In this document: positions 8,456-16,711 of the stretch, in pieces
Layout of the letters: the number at the start of each line of letters is the position of its first letter
Position numbering within the stretch: position 1 is the first letter of the stretch
Position numbers and translations under genes: made by a program
From: Massilimicrobiota sp. An134
Lineage (GTDB): Bacteria > Bacillota_I > Bacilli_A > Erysipelotrichales > Coprobacillaceae
Assembly: GCF_002160815.1 (NCBI RefSeq)
Contig: NZ_NFLH01000026.1
Location: forward strand, 1-33,940
DNA: 33,940 nucleotides
Reading direction: 5' to 3'
Notes under the pieces: model-generated
Seen by the model: the letters and a program-made list of their open reading frames with translations, nothing else
Told to the model about the DNA's origin: nothing
Databases searched by the model: none

Positions 8456-9758
8456 AATTGTAACAATTGGTGGTGGTTCTTCCTATACACCAGAGCTTAT
8501 TGAAGGATTTATCAAAAGATATGATGAATTACCTGTTAGAGAATTATGGCTTGTTGATATTGAAGAAGGGAAACATAAGTTGGAAATTGTAGGAAATCTT
8601 GCAAAAAGAATGGTGAAAAAAGCAGGAATCCCTATGAAGATTTATATGACTCTTGATCGTCAGGAAGCATTGAAAGATGCAGATTTTGTTACAACTCAAT
8701 TTAGAGTTGGACAGTTAGATGCCAGAGAAAAAGATGAATTGATTCCTTTAAAATATGGTGTTATTGGACAAGAAACAAATGGTCCAGGAGGTATGTTTAA
8801 AGCTTTAAGAACAATACCTGTTATCTTTGATATTATTAAAGATTGTGAAAAATTATGTCCAAACGCATGGATTATTTCATTTACGAATCCATCAGGAATT
8901 AATGCCGAAGCTGTTTTTAGACATACAGGATGGAAGAAATTTATTGGTTTATGTAATGGACCAGTGAATATGATTAAAGATATTGAACATATTTTAAATG
9001 TTCAAGAAAATGATGAATTAGATGTTAAAATCGGTGGTATCAATCATATGATTTATGCATTAGATATTACATTGAATGGAGAAAATGCGAATCGAAAATT
9101 GATTGATACAATGATTGATCAGGGAAATAGTGAATCTTTGAAAAATATTGTAGATATACCTTGGTCAAAAGAGTTTTTAAATAGTTATGGATATTTAGGT
9201 ATTGGATATTTACGCTATTACTTACAAAAACAACAAATGTTAGAACATTGTCAGGAAGATGCTGCAAAAGGACAATGTCGAGCACAAGTTGTTAAAAAGG
9301 TTGAAAAAGAATTATTTGAAAAATATAAAGATGAAAATCTTGATGTTAAACCAAAAGAATTGGAACAACGTGGTGGAGCATATTATAGTGATGCAGCCTG
9401 CAACTTGATTTCGTCATTATATAATGATAAAGGTGATATACAAGTTGTTGATACATTAAATAAAGGTGCTATTTCTAATATGCCTGATGATGTTGTGGTA
9501 GAAGTGAGCTGTAAAATCACAAAAGATGGACCTGTTCCTATCCCAGTCGGAGAGCTTCCTTTACAAACAGTTGGTTTAATTCATCAGTTAAAAGCTTTTG
9601 AAATTTTAACAACAAATGTTGCACTAAGTGGAAATTATGATGATGCATTAGTTGCGATGACAATTAACCCTCTTGTTCAAAGTGAAATCACTGCTAAAAA
9701 GATATTAGATGAAATGCTAGAAGCCCATAAAAAATACCTACCTCAATTTTATAAATAA
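8442..9758 (+). CDS. GH4 family 6-phospho-beta-glycosidase (NAD- and Mn-dependent)
   Basis: GH4 enzymes cleave 6-phosphoglycosides by a redox-elimination mechanism using NAD+ and a divalent metal. The Rossmann start is VKIVTIGGGSSYTPEL, the metal site uses Cys171 in GLCNGP and His202 in GGINHM, and the family segment ETNGPGGMFKALRTIP is intact. The 438-residue length matches the LicH/CelF/ChbF group. Overlap with nagB by 14 bp suggests a substrate containing glucosamine, such as chitobiose phosphate. In E. coli the GH4 enzyme ChbF acts on chitobiose-6-phosphate. The exact sugar cannot be read from the sequence; cellobiose phosphate remains possible. Confidence 0.9.
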   Translation: MKSVKIVTIGGGSSYTPELIEGFIKRYDELPVRELWLVDIEEGKHKLEIVGNLAKRMVKKAGIPMKIYMTLDRQEALKDADFVTTQFRVGQLDAREKDELIPLKYGVIGQETNGPGGMFKALRTIPVIFDIIKDCEKLCPNAWIISFTNPSGINAEAVFRHTGWKKFIGLCNGPVNMIKDIEHILNVQENDELDVKIGGINHMIYALDITLNGENANRKLIDTMIDQGNSESLKNIVDIPWSKEFLNSYGYLGIGYLRYYLQKQQMLEHCQEDAAKGQCRAQVVKKVEKELFEKYKDENLDVKPKELEQRGGAYYSDAACNLISSLYNDKGDIQVVDTLNKGAISNMPDDVVVEVSCKITKDGPVPIPVGELPLQTVGLIHQLKAFEILTTNVALSGNYDDALVAMTINPLVQSEITAKKILDEMLEAHKKYLPQFYK

Positions 9759-9762
9759 TGAT

Positions 9763-9795
9763 AAAAAGACTTCAATTGAATTTTGAAGTCTTTTT
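9763..9795. terminator. Bidirectional terminator after GH4 and the antiporter
   Basis: AAAAAGACTTCAA (9763-9775) pairs with TTGAAGTCTTTTT (9783-9795), a 13-bp perfect stem. It separates the convergent GH4 and antiporter genes. Confidence 0.92.
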
Positions 9796-9801
9796 CTATG
9801 T

Positions 9802-11400
9802 TTATATTTCATCCTGTGTTTCAATTGTCACAAGAATATCATTTTCTAAGATAGGCGTTGTTCCATTAGGGATAATAGATTGATGATTTCTTTGAATCAT
9901 GATAATTAACTGTTTAGCAGGTAAAGAAATATCCTTAACAAGCTTATCTTTCCATTTATGTGATGAATGAATATGGGTTTCATCTAAACGAATGTTTTCC
10001 CTGTTTTCAAATTGCTTTGCGGCTAAAACAAGTAAATCTCCTTCTAATATTTCTGTATCACCATTAGGAATCAAAGTTTGGTGATCTCTTGCGATTAAAA
10101 TAACTAACAAATCATCAGCATTAATATCTTTAAGCTTCAGGTTTTTAAAATGATGATGATGACCTATTTTCATTTTCACAAAACACATATCATTATCTTC
10201 CTGATAATCATTAAATGTACGTAATATATCAACTTGTGGGTTAATCATATGACATTTCTTTGAAATCCATGGTAGAAGTGAGCCTTGAATAGAAAGTGAA
10301 AATAAGACAATACAAAAGACAAGATTAAATAAATCAAATGGTAAATCAACTTGATAAAGCACAGCGTATATCGCAAAGACGATTGATGCTACACCTCTTA
10401 ATCCTGCCCATGATACAACGGTCATTTGTCGCAATGGTGAACGAAACATACCAAGGAGTACAGAAATAGATAAAGGACGAGCTACAAATGTTAAGAAAAT
10501 CATAATCAAAATGGCAGGAATAATAACTTCTGGAAGTTCGGATGGTGTGACAAGTAATCCTAGTAAAAAGAAGATTAAGACTTGTGCCATTTTTGTAAGA
10601 GTTTCATAAAAATGAACCATGTCTTTTTTATGGGGAATATAACTATTACCTAAAATGATGCCACAAATATAAACACTTAAATATCCATTTCCACCAATCA
10701 GATTAGAAAAAGCATAAGTGATAATACTACTCGCAAAAATGATAACTGTATTTTCATAGCTTTCATTGACATGAACTTCATTTAAAATTTTCACTATGAT
10801 TTTTCCAATACAAAAACCACATAATAAACCAAAGATGATTTGTTGAAAAATCATAACTGGTAAAGATATGTTTTGTCCTGTCATAATCATAATCACAGAT
10901 ATTGTTAACATATATGAAACAGGGTCATTCGATCCTGATTCAATTTCCAACAAGGAGTCTGTTCCATACTTTAAAGATAAATGACGAGAACGTAAAATAT
11001 TAAAGACAGATGTAGCATCAGTAGAAGAAATGACAGATCCAATTAATAAACTCTGTAACCATGATAAATCTAAAACATAATAAACAAATCCCGCAACCAG
11101 CAATGCTGTTAATAAGACACCCAGTGTTGATAAGACAATAGATTTGACAATTACTGGTTTGGCTACTTTCAAATTGGTTCCAAAACCACCAAAGAACATA
11201 ATGAATATCAAACTGGTTGAACAAATCATTTCGGCAATCTGATAATCATTAAAAACAACACCTAAAATACCATTCTCACCTAAAAGCATTCCTAAAAGAA
11301 TAAAAAACAAAAGAGAAGGAATAGCCAATTTATCTAAAAAACGATTTAATAAAATACATATAAGAATAACACATCCAACTAATACAAAATATAAATCCAT
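9802..11400 (-). CDS. CPA1-type cation/proton antiporter with two RCK_C domains
   Basis: This membrane exchanger moves Na+ or K+ against protons and serves pH and ion homeostasis. About 12 helices fill residues 5-370, with the CPA1 motifs SSTDAT (125-130) and ESGSNDP (154-160), whose Asn-Asp is the ion site. The soluble tail holds two copies of the RCK_C (TrkA-C) fold, each with an IPNG turn: NHQSIIPNGTTPILENDILV in the last, and a DHQTLIPNG/EGDLLVL counterpart before it. RCK_C domains bind regulatory ligands such as nucleotides. The start at 11400 (7 codons inside the longest frame) is preferred because AAAGGAG lies 8 nt upstream. Related K+/H+ antiporters carry the same tail, so K+ export is plausible. 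Confidence 0.87.
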   Translation of the reverse strand: MDLYFVLVGCVILICILLNRFLDKLAIPSLLFFILLGMLLGENGILGVVFNDYQIAEMICSTSLIFIMFFGGFGTNLKVAKPVIVKSIVLSTLGVLLTALLVAGFVYYVLDLSWLQSLLIGSVISSTDATSVFNILRSRHLSLKYGTDSLLEIESGSNDPVSYMLTISVIMIMTGQNISLPVMIFQQIIFGLLCGFCIGKIIVKILNEVHVNESYENTVIIFASSIITYAFSNLIGGNGYLSVYICGIILGNSYIPHKKDMVHFYETLTKMAQVLIFFLLGLLVTPSELPEVIIPAILIMIFLTFVARPLSISVLLGMFRSPLRQMTVVSWAGLRGVASIVFAIYAVLYQVDLPFDLFNLVFCIVLFSLSIQGSLLPWISKKCHMINPQVDILRTFNDYQEDNDMCFVKMKIGHHHHFKNLKLKDINADDLLVILIARDHQTLIPNGDTEILEGDLLVLAAKQFENRENIRLDETHIHSSHKWKDKLVKDISLPAKQLIIMIQRNHQSIIPNGTTPILENDILVTIETQDEI

Positions 11401-11470
11401 CACATCATCTCCTTTTTCCAAACTATATCATATATTTGTGTATCCCATAATAACAAAAGATGAAAAAACG

Positions 11471-11510
11471 AAAATCTTTGTATAGAGAATAAATACTATA
11501 CAAAGATTTT
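11471..11510. terminator. Terminator of the PstS-like operon (minus strand)
   Basis: AAAATCTTTGTATAG (11471-11485) pairs perfectly with CTATACAAAGATTTT (11496-11510). On the minus strand it is followed by a T-rich run. It ends transcripts from 11549-13559 before the antiporter gene. Confidence 0.88.
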
Positions 11511-11548
11511 ATTCATTAATAAATTTTAAACTGTTCGTTATAGCAAGC

Positions 11549-12085
11549 TTAATAACAGACAGTATGAGATATATCTGGTGAAGGAAGATAAGCATAGTAC
11601 TCTTGAATTTGTTGATTTAAATCAAATGAATGGGATGAGTGATTTAAGATATGATTTTGTATTTGAGGTGGAAATAGCCTTTGAATAGAATCAATATAAA
11701 GATCTCCACTTTCCGGCGTTTCACATTGAATGACCTGGTTATCTTTGTAAGTGATTTTATAAGGAATAGAAAAGCTTTCATCTTGAATAAGTTCATCATT
11801 CAAAACATAGAAACTTTCTAAATGTATCCACATAAAGATATGTTGATAATGACCTGTTTCTTCAATACCATAAGGAATATAATCTGTAAAAATATGATAG
11901 TCTTCCTTATCTTTATGATAAGAAGCATTCTTTTGTTTGGATATGACATAGTCTAAGGCTTTAGAATATAGTGTGTCTTCTTTTGCAACATGTGTCATCG
12001 AATCCTTTGTTATTGGACTTAAACAAAATAGACAGATGATTATCATAATGATGACCAAAAGTGATAAGCTGATTACTTTTTTCAT
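11549..12085 (-). CDS. Unknown exported or membrane-anchored protein downstream of the PstS-like gene
   Basis: I do not recognise this 178-residue protein. Residues 1-4 are basic and residues 5-24 form a strong hydrophobic segment (signal anchor; no convincing lipobox). About 150 polar, aromatic-rich residues follow, probably outside the cell. AAAGGAG lies 8 nt before the ATG. It starts 16 bp after the stop of the PstS-like gene, the two share a terminator, and so they form an operon. A periplasm-side partner of that protein is plausible, but nothing in the sequence proves it. Confidence 0.7.
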   Translation of the reverse strand: MKKVISLSLLVIIMIIICLFCLSPITKDSMTHVAKEDTLYSKALDYVISKQKNASYHKDKEDYHIFTDYIPYGIEETGHYQHIFMWIHLESFYVLNDELIQDESFSIPYKITYKDNQVIQCETPESGDLYIDSIQRLFPPQIQNHILNHSSHSFDLNQQIQEYYAYLPSPDISHTVCY

Positions 12086-12101
12086 GAATGAAACTCCTTT
12101 T

Positions 12102-13559
12102 CTAATTTAATGCACAATAACCTGTTTTTTCAATAATATATTGTCCCTGTGAAGAGAGAAGATAGTCTTTTAATTTTTTTACATTTTCTTTTTGATTAGA
12201 TTTTAAAGTCACACAATATAAATAAGTAGATATAGGATATGTCTGATTTTTAATATTTTCAGTCGTTGGCTCAACACCATCAACAGATAATATTTTTACA
12301 TTTTGTTCTTGATGAAGCCCTTCTAAAAAGTATCTAAATGTATATCCGATGGCATCTTTTTCGCCATTATATTGAGCTGTATCAGTAATAATACCGGTCA
12401 TTGCTGAAACATATTCGTATTGAAGAGGTTCCTTTAATGAAACATCTCCCATGAAATGGGTCATCATAGATTGACTGCCAGATTTTTCAGGTCTTTGAAA
12501 AGCAAGAATATCTTTGTTTTGTCCACCAACTTCCTGCCAGTTTGTAATATCGCCATGATAGATATCTTTAATTTGTTGCGTCGATAAATGAGAAACAGGA
12601 TTATTCTCATTAACAAAGAATACAAAAGCTTCCTGACCGATAGGTGTATATTCAAATTCAACACCAGCTGCTTTGGCTTCTGCTAATTGTGACTTTGATG
12701 GTTTAGCCCCAAAGAACATATCAACTTCACCATTGATTAAACGTGTATAACCTACAGATGTATTGGTGAATGTGACAATTTTGCCATTGGTATTATAATA
12801 ATTGTAGTCTTCTGTTTCACTATAGGCTTTTTCTATCTGATCAATATCTTTATAGACAGCTTTCGCAATGGCACTGTAGACAGGATAACAGGCTTCAGCC
12901 CCATCAAGAACAGGCATATCTTCTTTATTTTCAATGATAAAGGTACTTGGTTCTTGAAGTTCTACAAGTTGACTATCTTCAGTATATGGATAAAAAGGAG
13001 ATAAGTCAGTGCTGGAATAACCATTCATGTAGTCAAAATCATGTCCGCCCTTAAATTTTTGAGAAGGGCTATTCTGATAAATGTACAGACTGGTCGTTGT
13101 TGTTATTATCATGACTAATGACCATATAGTGATACGACGTGTTTGGATTTGAGGTTTTGTCATAGCGTAAATGAAAATGAGATGGGCAAGAAGAATGATA
13201 ATAGGACTGATAAAAACAACGGAGTAATTTCCAAAAGTCGTAGATGATAAAATCAATGGACTAAAAGGAAGGGTAATAATATAGAAGATATTCCAGTAGG
13301 GAGAAGATAAATAACCTTGAGAAAGAATAAAAGAAATACATAGGGCTATTGAAATCAATAGAACAAGGAAAGCTTGAAAAAGAAAATAGTCTTTTTGAAG
13401 ATTGTTTTTTCTTTTGAGCATAAATGTGTAAATCCATAAAAAGAGAATCATGATAGGAAGATAAAGTTCAGGTACATACATAAATCCAATAGCAGGTATA
13501 GAGAGAAAAAAATAAAGTAAGATGTAACGTGAAAAAAAGTAATATAAATATTGTTTCAT
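12102..13559 (-). CDS. Membrane-fused PstS-like phosphate-binding protein
   Basis: The N-terminal roughly 165 residues hold about five hydrophobic helices. The rest is a PBP-like domain of the phosphate-binding PstS type, facing out. Family features are DGAEACYPVYSAIAKAVY (the ligand-binding helix start), EAFVFFVNENNPVSHL, IKDIYHGDITNWQEVGG, and the QRPEKSGSQ loop that in PstS supplies Arg and Ser contacts to phosphate. Normal PstS is a lipoprotein without such a membrane region. No pstC, pstA or pstB is nearby, so this may be a sensor or receptor rather than a transporter subunit. A GTG at 13568 is possible, but AGGAAGG is best spaced for the ATG at 13559. A PhoP-box-like array lies upstream at 13641. 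Confidence 0.8.
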   Translation of the reverse strand: MKQYLYYFFSRYILLYFFLSIPAIGFMYVPELYLPIMILFLWIYTFMLKRKNNLQKDYFLFQAFLVLLISIALCISFILSQGYLSSPYWNIFYIITLPFSPLILSSTTFGNYSVVFISPIIILLAHLIFIYAMTKPQIQTRRITIWSLVMIITTTTSLYIYQNSPSQKFKGGHDFDYMNGYSSTDLSPFYPYTEDSQLVELQEPSTFIIENKEDMPVLDGAEACYPVYSAIAKAVYKDIDQIEKAYSETEDYNYYNTNGKIVTFTNTSVGYTRLINGEVDMFFGAKPSKSQLAEAKAAGVEFEYTPIGQEAFVFFVNENNPVSHLSTQQIKDIYHGDITNWQEVGGQNKDILAFQRPEKSGSQSMMTHFMGDVSLKEPLQYEYVSAMTGIITDTAQYNGEKDAIGYTFRYFLEGLHQEQNVKILSVDGVEPTTENIKNQTYPISTYLYCVTLKSNQKENVKKLKDYLLSSQGQYIIEKTGYCALN

Positions 13560-13640
13560 AAGGCTCACCTTCCTACTTTTATTATAATATAAAGATGTGT
13601 ACGATTAATGGAAATATGATGATGAAAACATATTTTTTAT

Positions 13641-13710
13641 TTTACATAAAATTAACTTAAACTTCATATTAACAAATCGCAAAGCCAAGTGGATTATGAC
13701 ATGATATAAA
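13641..13710 (+). promoter_or_regulatory. PhoP-box-like array in the divergent region next to the PstS-like gene
   Basis: TTTACA (13641-13646), TTAACT (13652-13657) and TTCATA (13663-13668) repeat at 11 bp, and a further TTAACA follows at 13669-13674. Spacers resemble those of the array at 1522. A TATAAA (13705-13710) reads toward the gene at 13752 without a -35. On the other strand TATAAT (13581-13586) precedes the PstS-like gene, also without a good -35. The site could control one or both directions. Confidence 0.55.
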
Positions 13711-13751
13711 ATGAATAAGAATGGAATGGTTTTTTATAAGGAGATTTACAC

Positions 13752-14285
13752 ATGTTTATGAATCATATGAAAAAGTATTTGAATATGTATATTTTTTTAT
13801 TATTGCTTATCATTATTGGATGTCTTGTCATGATTATACGACATCAACCACAAGATTTTTATAGTTATCTTATTCAAGATATTTCACAAAGAGATCGTCA
13901 TTTTGAAACTATTGAAAAAATAAAATATCAGGATGGATTATATTTTATTTCTTATCTTGATGATCAAGCTCAAAGCCATTTGCTTATTTATGAAAATGTT
14001 CAGAATTTATGGATGAACGACTATCAGTTTTGGGGAGAGTCATCTTCTTCTCAGGATATAGATACTTTCAATTATGCAGATTCTCATCTGGCTATTATTG
14101 TTGTTTATGGGAAAAATAAACAAAATGCTTCTCAATATTCTTTTGTGAATGATGGGAAGGTTTATGAAAAAGAAATCAATGATTCCCATATCCTTGACAT
14201 TTATATGTTAGATGGGTCTTCTTGTCATATAGATGATTGGACTTTATATGACCAAAATCATCAAGTTATACAAAATGAGTTATAA
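13752..14285 (+). CDS. Unknown single-pass membrane protein, possibly phosphate-regulated
   Basis: I do not recognise this 177-residue protein. It has a short basic N-terminus, one hydrophobic helix (residues about 12-29), and a polar domain rich in Tyr, Asp and Gln, presumably outside the cell. AAGGAG sits 9 nt before the ATG. It is alone on its transcript, between the Pho-type array and a terminator, and diverges from the PstS-like gene. No similarity to the other orphan protein at 11549 was obvious beyond the N-terminal anchor layout. Confidence 0.65.
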   Translation: MFMNHMKKYLNMYIFLLLLIIIGCLVMIIRHQPQDFYSYLIQDISQRDRHFETIEKIKYQDGLYFISYLDDQAQSHLLIYENVQNLWMNDYQFWGESSSSQDIDTFNYADSHLAIIVVYGKNKQNASQYSFVNDGKVYEKEINDSHILDIYMLDGSSCHIDDWTLYDQNHQVIQNEL

Positions 14286-14288
14286 AAA

Positions 14289-14310
14289 AAATCAGTTTTT
14301 AAACTGATTT
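14289..14310. terminator. Bidirectional hairpin terminator
   Basis: AAATCAGTTT (14289-14298) and AAACTGATTT (14301-14310) form a hairpin flanked by A-run and T-rich DNA. It overlaps the stop of the minus-strand CoA-binding gene and lies just past the + gene stop. Confidence 0.75.
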
Positions 14311-14686
14311 ACTCTGTTTCAACTAAGATACAGGCAAGAATAGGTGTAATGCCTTGATCTTTCATATATTGTAATAATTGATCATCATATGTTCCTGGTT
14401 GCATCCATGCATAACGAATACCAATGCCAGACATTTCATCAATGTAATCATAGGCATATTTTGGATTGACCACAAAAACCACAACATCAATAGGATGATC
14501 AATAGCCTCTAAATGAGGATAAATATGATAATCATCTATATTTTGATAGATAGGGGATACACCATAAGTCTGATATCCCTTTTCTAATAAACGCTTAAAG
14601 ATTTTATAACCGTATTTTTCTTGATTAGGAGTGACTCCTACAACTGCAAAATGATAATATTTTTCTAATATGTCTTTAGGATTCAT
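14309..14686 (-). CDS. CoA-binding domain protein (YccU-like)
   Basis: This is a single CoA_binding_2 Rossmann domain of 125 residues, usual for the stand-alone family. The nucleotide loop VVGVTPNQEKYGYKIFKRL lies at 15-33, the Pro-containing GVSPIY follows, and the WMQPGTYD motif lies near residue 94. The family binds coenzyme A in some members, but no reaction is established. The gene is monocistronic, with an extended TGCTATAAT -10 on the minus strand at 14707-14715 and GAGGTG before the ATG. It diverges from mnmG. Confidence 0.82.
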   Translation of the reverse strand: MNPKDILEKYYHFAVVGVTPNQEKYGYKIFKRLLEKGYQTYGVSPIYQNIDDYHIYPHLEAIDHPIDVVVFVVNPKYAYDYIDEMSGIGIRYAWMQPGTYDDQLLQYMKDQGITPILACILVETE

Positions 14687-14791
14687 AAGTTTTCACCTCA
14701 AAAGTATTATAGCATATGCTTCATTTTATGCGCAACAAAACTTCAAGATACCTAAAAGTTTTATCTATTAAGAATGTATGAATAATTCAAT

Positions 14792-14820
14792 TTGATAATA
14801 TGAATATTTTGTGCTAAGAT
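14792..14820 (+). promoter_or_regulatory. Sigma-A promoter for mnmG-rsmG
   Basis: TTGATA (14792-14797), a 17-bp spacer ending in TGC, and TAAGAT (14815-14820) form a strong promoter with an extended -10. The start codon is 28 nt further on. The pair therefore does not depend on an upstream mnmE. Confidence 0.75.
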
Positions 14821-14848
14821 GAAACAGATTAAAGGAGTGTGAGGGAAA

Positions 14849-16702
14849 ATGTATGATGTCATTGTTGTAGGAGGAGGACATGCAGGAATTGAAGCATGTT
14901 TAGCTACGTCAAGAATAGGGAAGAAAACATTGTTAGTGACATCGAATTTTGAAAATGTAGGATCTATGCCTTGTAATACTTCTATCGGTGGACCAGCAAA
15001 AGGAATTATTGTCAGAGAGATTGATGCTTTAGGTGGTCAGATGGGGAAAACAACGGATGCGACATACTTGCAAATGAAGATGTTAAATACGGCCAAAGGA
15101 CCAGGAGTTCAATCATTACGTGCTCAGGCAGATAAAAAAGCTTATCCACGTTATATGCAAAATGTCTTAAAACAACAGGAAAACTTAGATATCATAGAAG
15201 CTATGGTTGAAGGGTTAATCATTGAAAATCAGACAGTTAAAGGAGTCACTTTAGCTGATGGCACAGCTTATGAGGGACAAACTGTCATTTTAACAACAGG
15301 AACTTATTTAAAAGCTGAAGTCATGGTTGGAGATCAAAAGACACCAAGTGGACCTGATCAGGAAAAGCCATCATTGTATTTATCTGATCAACTGAGAGAT
15401 TTAGGCTTCCGTATTCAAAGATTGAAAACAGGAACACCTCCAAGAGTAGAAATCAACAGTGTGGATTATTCAAAAACACAATTACAGCCAGGCACTGACG
15501 AACCTCTTGCATTTAGTTATGAAACAACAACATTTGTTCCTATTGAAAAACAAACTCCTTGTTATTTAACATATACAAATGAAACAACACATCAAATTAT
15601 TAAAGATAATTTATCAAGATGTAGTATGTATTCTGGGATTGTCAAAGGAATAGGACCAAGATATTGTCCTTCTATTGAAGATAAAGTTGTGAAATTTTCT
15701 GATAAACCACAACATCAGATTTTCTTAGAACCAGAATCCAAAGAAATGAATACCATTTATGTTCAAGGTTTTTCAACATCCATGCCTCATGATATTCAAG
15801 AACAAATGATACGTACGATTCCAGGATTAGAAAACTGTCAGATTTTAAAATATGCTTATGCGATAGAATATGATGCGATTGATCCATTACAATTATGGCC
15901 ATCATTAGAAACAAAAGTGATTAAAAATCTTTTCACAGCAGGACAAATCAATGGAACAAGTGGTTATGAAGAAGCAGCAGCTCAAGGATTAATGGCAGGT
16001 ATTAATGCTGTTAAGACAATCAATCATGAAGAACCATTAATTTTAAAAAGAAATGAGGCTTATATTGGTGTCATGATTGATGATTTGGTTACAAAAGGAA
16101 CAAAAGAACCCTATCGTATGTTAACATCACGTGCTGAATATCGTTTATTATTAAGACATGATAATGCGGATGAAAGATTAAGACAATATGGATATGATGC
16201 AGGTCTTGTTAGAGAGGGAGTTTATCAGGCTTATTTGGAAAAGATGAATCATATTCATAATGAAATAGAAAGATTAGATACTATTCGTTTTACACCAAAA
16301 CATGAAATCAATGAATTATTAGTACAATTAGGATCTACACCTTTAAAAGAAGGTATCAGTGCTAAAGGATTATTACAGAGACCAGAGATGGATTATCAGA
16401 AGTTAAAACCATATATTGAGGATGCTCATTTGACATTAGAAGAAGAAAAAAGAGTGACTATCTTAATTAAATATAAGGGATATATTGATAAGACTTTAAG
16501 ACAAGTAGAAAAACAACGAAAAATGGAAGAAAAACAGATTCCTCAAGATATTGATTATGAAGATGTTTTAAATCTTTCTTTAGAAGCTAAACAAAAATTA
16601 TCTGAAATTCGACCAGTTACGATTGCTCAGGCATCAAGAATTTCAGGTATCAATCCAGCCGATATTTCAGTCTTGTTGATCTATTTAAAACAACATTATT
16701 AA
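14849..16702 (+). CDS. mnmG: tRNA uridine-5-carboxymethylaminomethyl modification enzyme MnmG (GidA)
   Basis: MnmG works with MnmE to add the carboxymethylaminomethyl group to U34 of certain tRNAs, using FAD, NADH and methylene-THF. The sequence has the FAD-binding VVGGGHAGIEA at residues 6-16, the signature CNTSIGGPAKG, and the GTPPRV segment. The C-terminal helical domain ends in ISGINPADISVLLIYLK, which contacts tRNA and MnmE. At 617 residues it is near the usual 620-630. AAAGGAG and GAGGG precede the ATG. It is followed after 9 bp by rsmG, the common Firmicute pair. In B. subtilis mnmE lies directly upstream; here it does not. Confidence 0.97.
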   Translation: MYDVIVVGGGHAGIEACLATSRIGKKTLLVTSNFENVGSMPCNTSIGGPAKGIIVREIDALGGQMGKTTDATYLQMKMLNTAKGPGVQSLRAQADKKAYPRYMQNVLKQQENLDIIEAMVEGLIIENQTVKGVTLADGTAYEGQTVILTTGTYLKAEVMVGDQKTPSGPDQEKPSLYLSDQLRDLGFRIQRLKTGTPPRVEINSVDYSKTQLQPGTDEPLAFSYETTTFVPIEKQTPCYLTYTNETTHQIIKDNLSRCSMYSGIVKGIGPRYCPSIEDKVVKFSDKPQHQIFLEPESKEMNTIYVQGFSTSMPHDIQEQMIRTIPGLENCQILKYAYAIEYDAIDPLQLWPSLETKVIKNLFTAGQINGTSGYEEAAAQGLMAGINAVKTINHEEPLILKRNEAYIGVMIDDLVTKGTKEPYRMLTSRAEYRLLLRHDNADERLRQYGYDAGLVREGVYQAYLEKMNHIHNEIERLDTIRFTPKHEINELLVQLGSTPLKEGISAKGLLQRPEMDYQKLKPYIEDAHLTLEEEKRVTILIKYKGYIDKTLRQVEKQRKMEEKQIPQDIDYEDVLNLSLEAKQKLSEIRPVTIAQASRISGINPADISVLLIYLKQHY

Positions 16703-16711
16703 GAGGTATAT

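Noticed and set aside
15146-15156. TTATCCACG resembling a DnaA box
   Set aside because: It is a single copy inside mnmG coding sequence with no cluster, so there is no origin evidence here.
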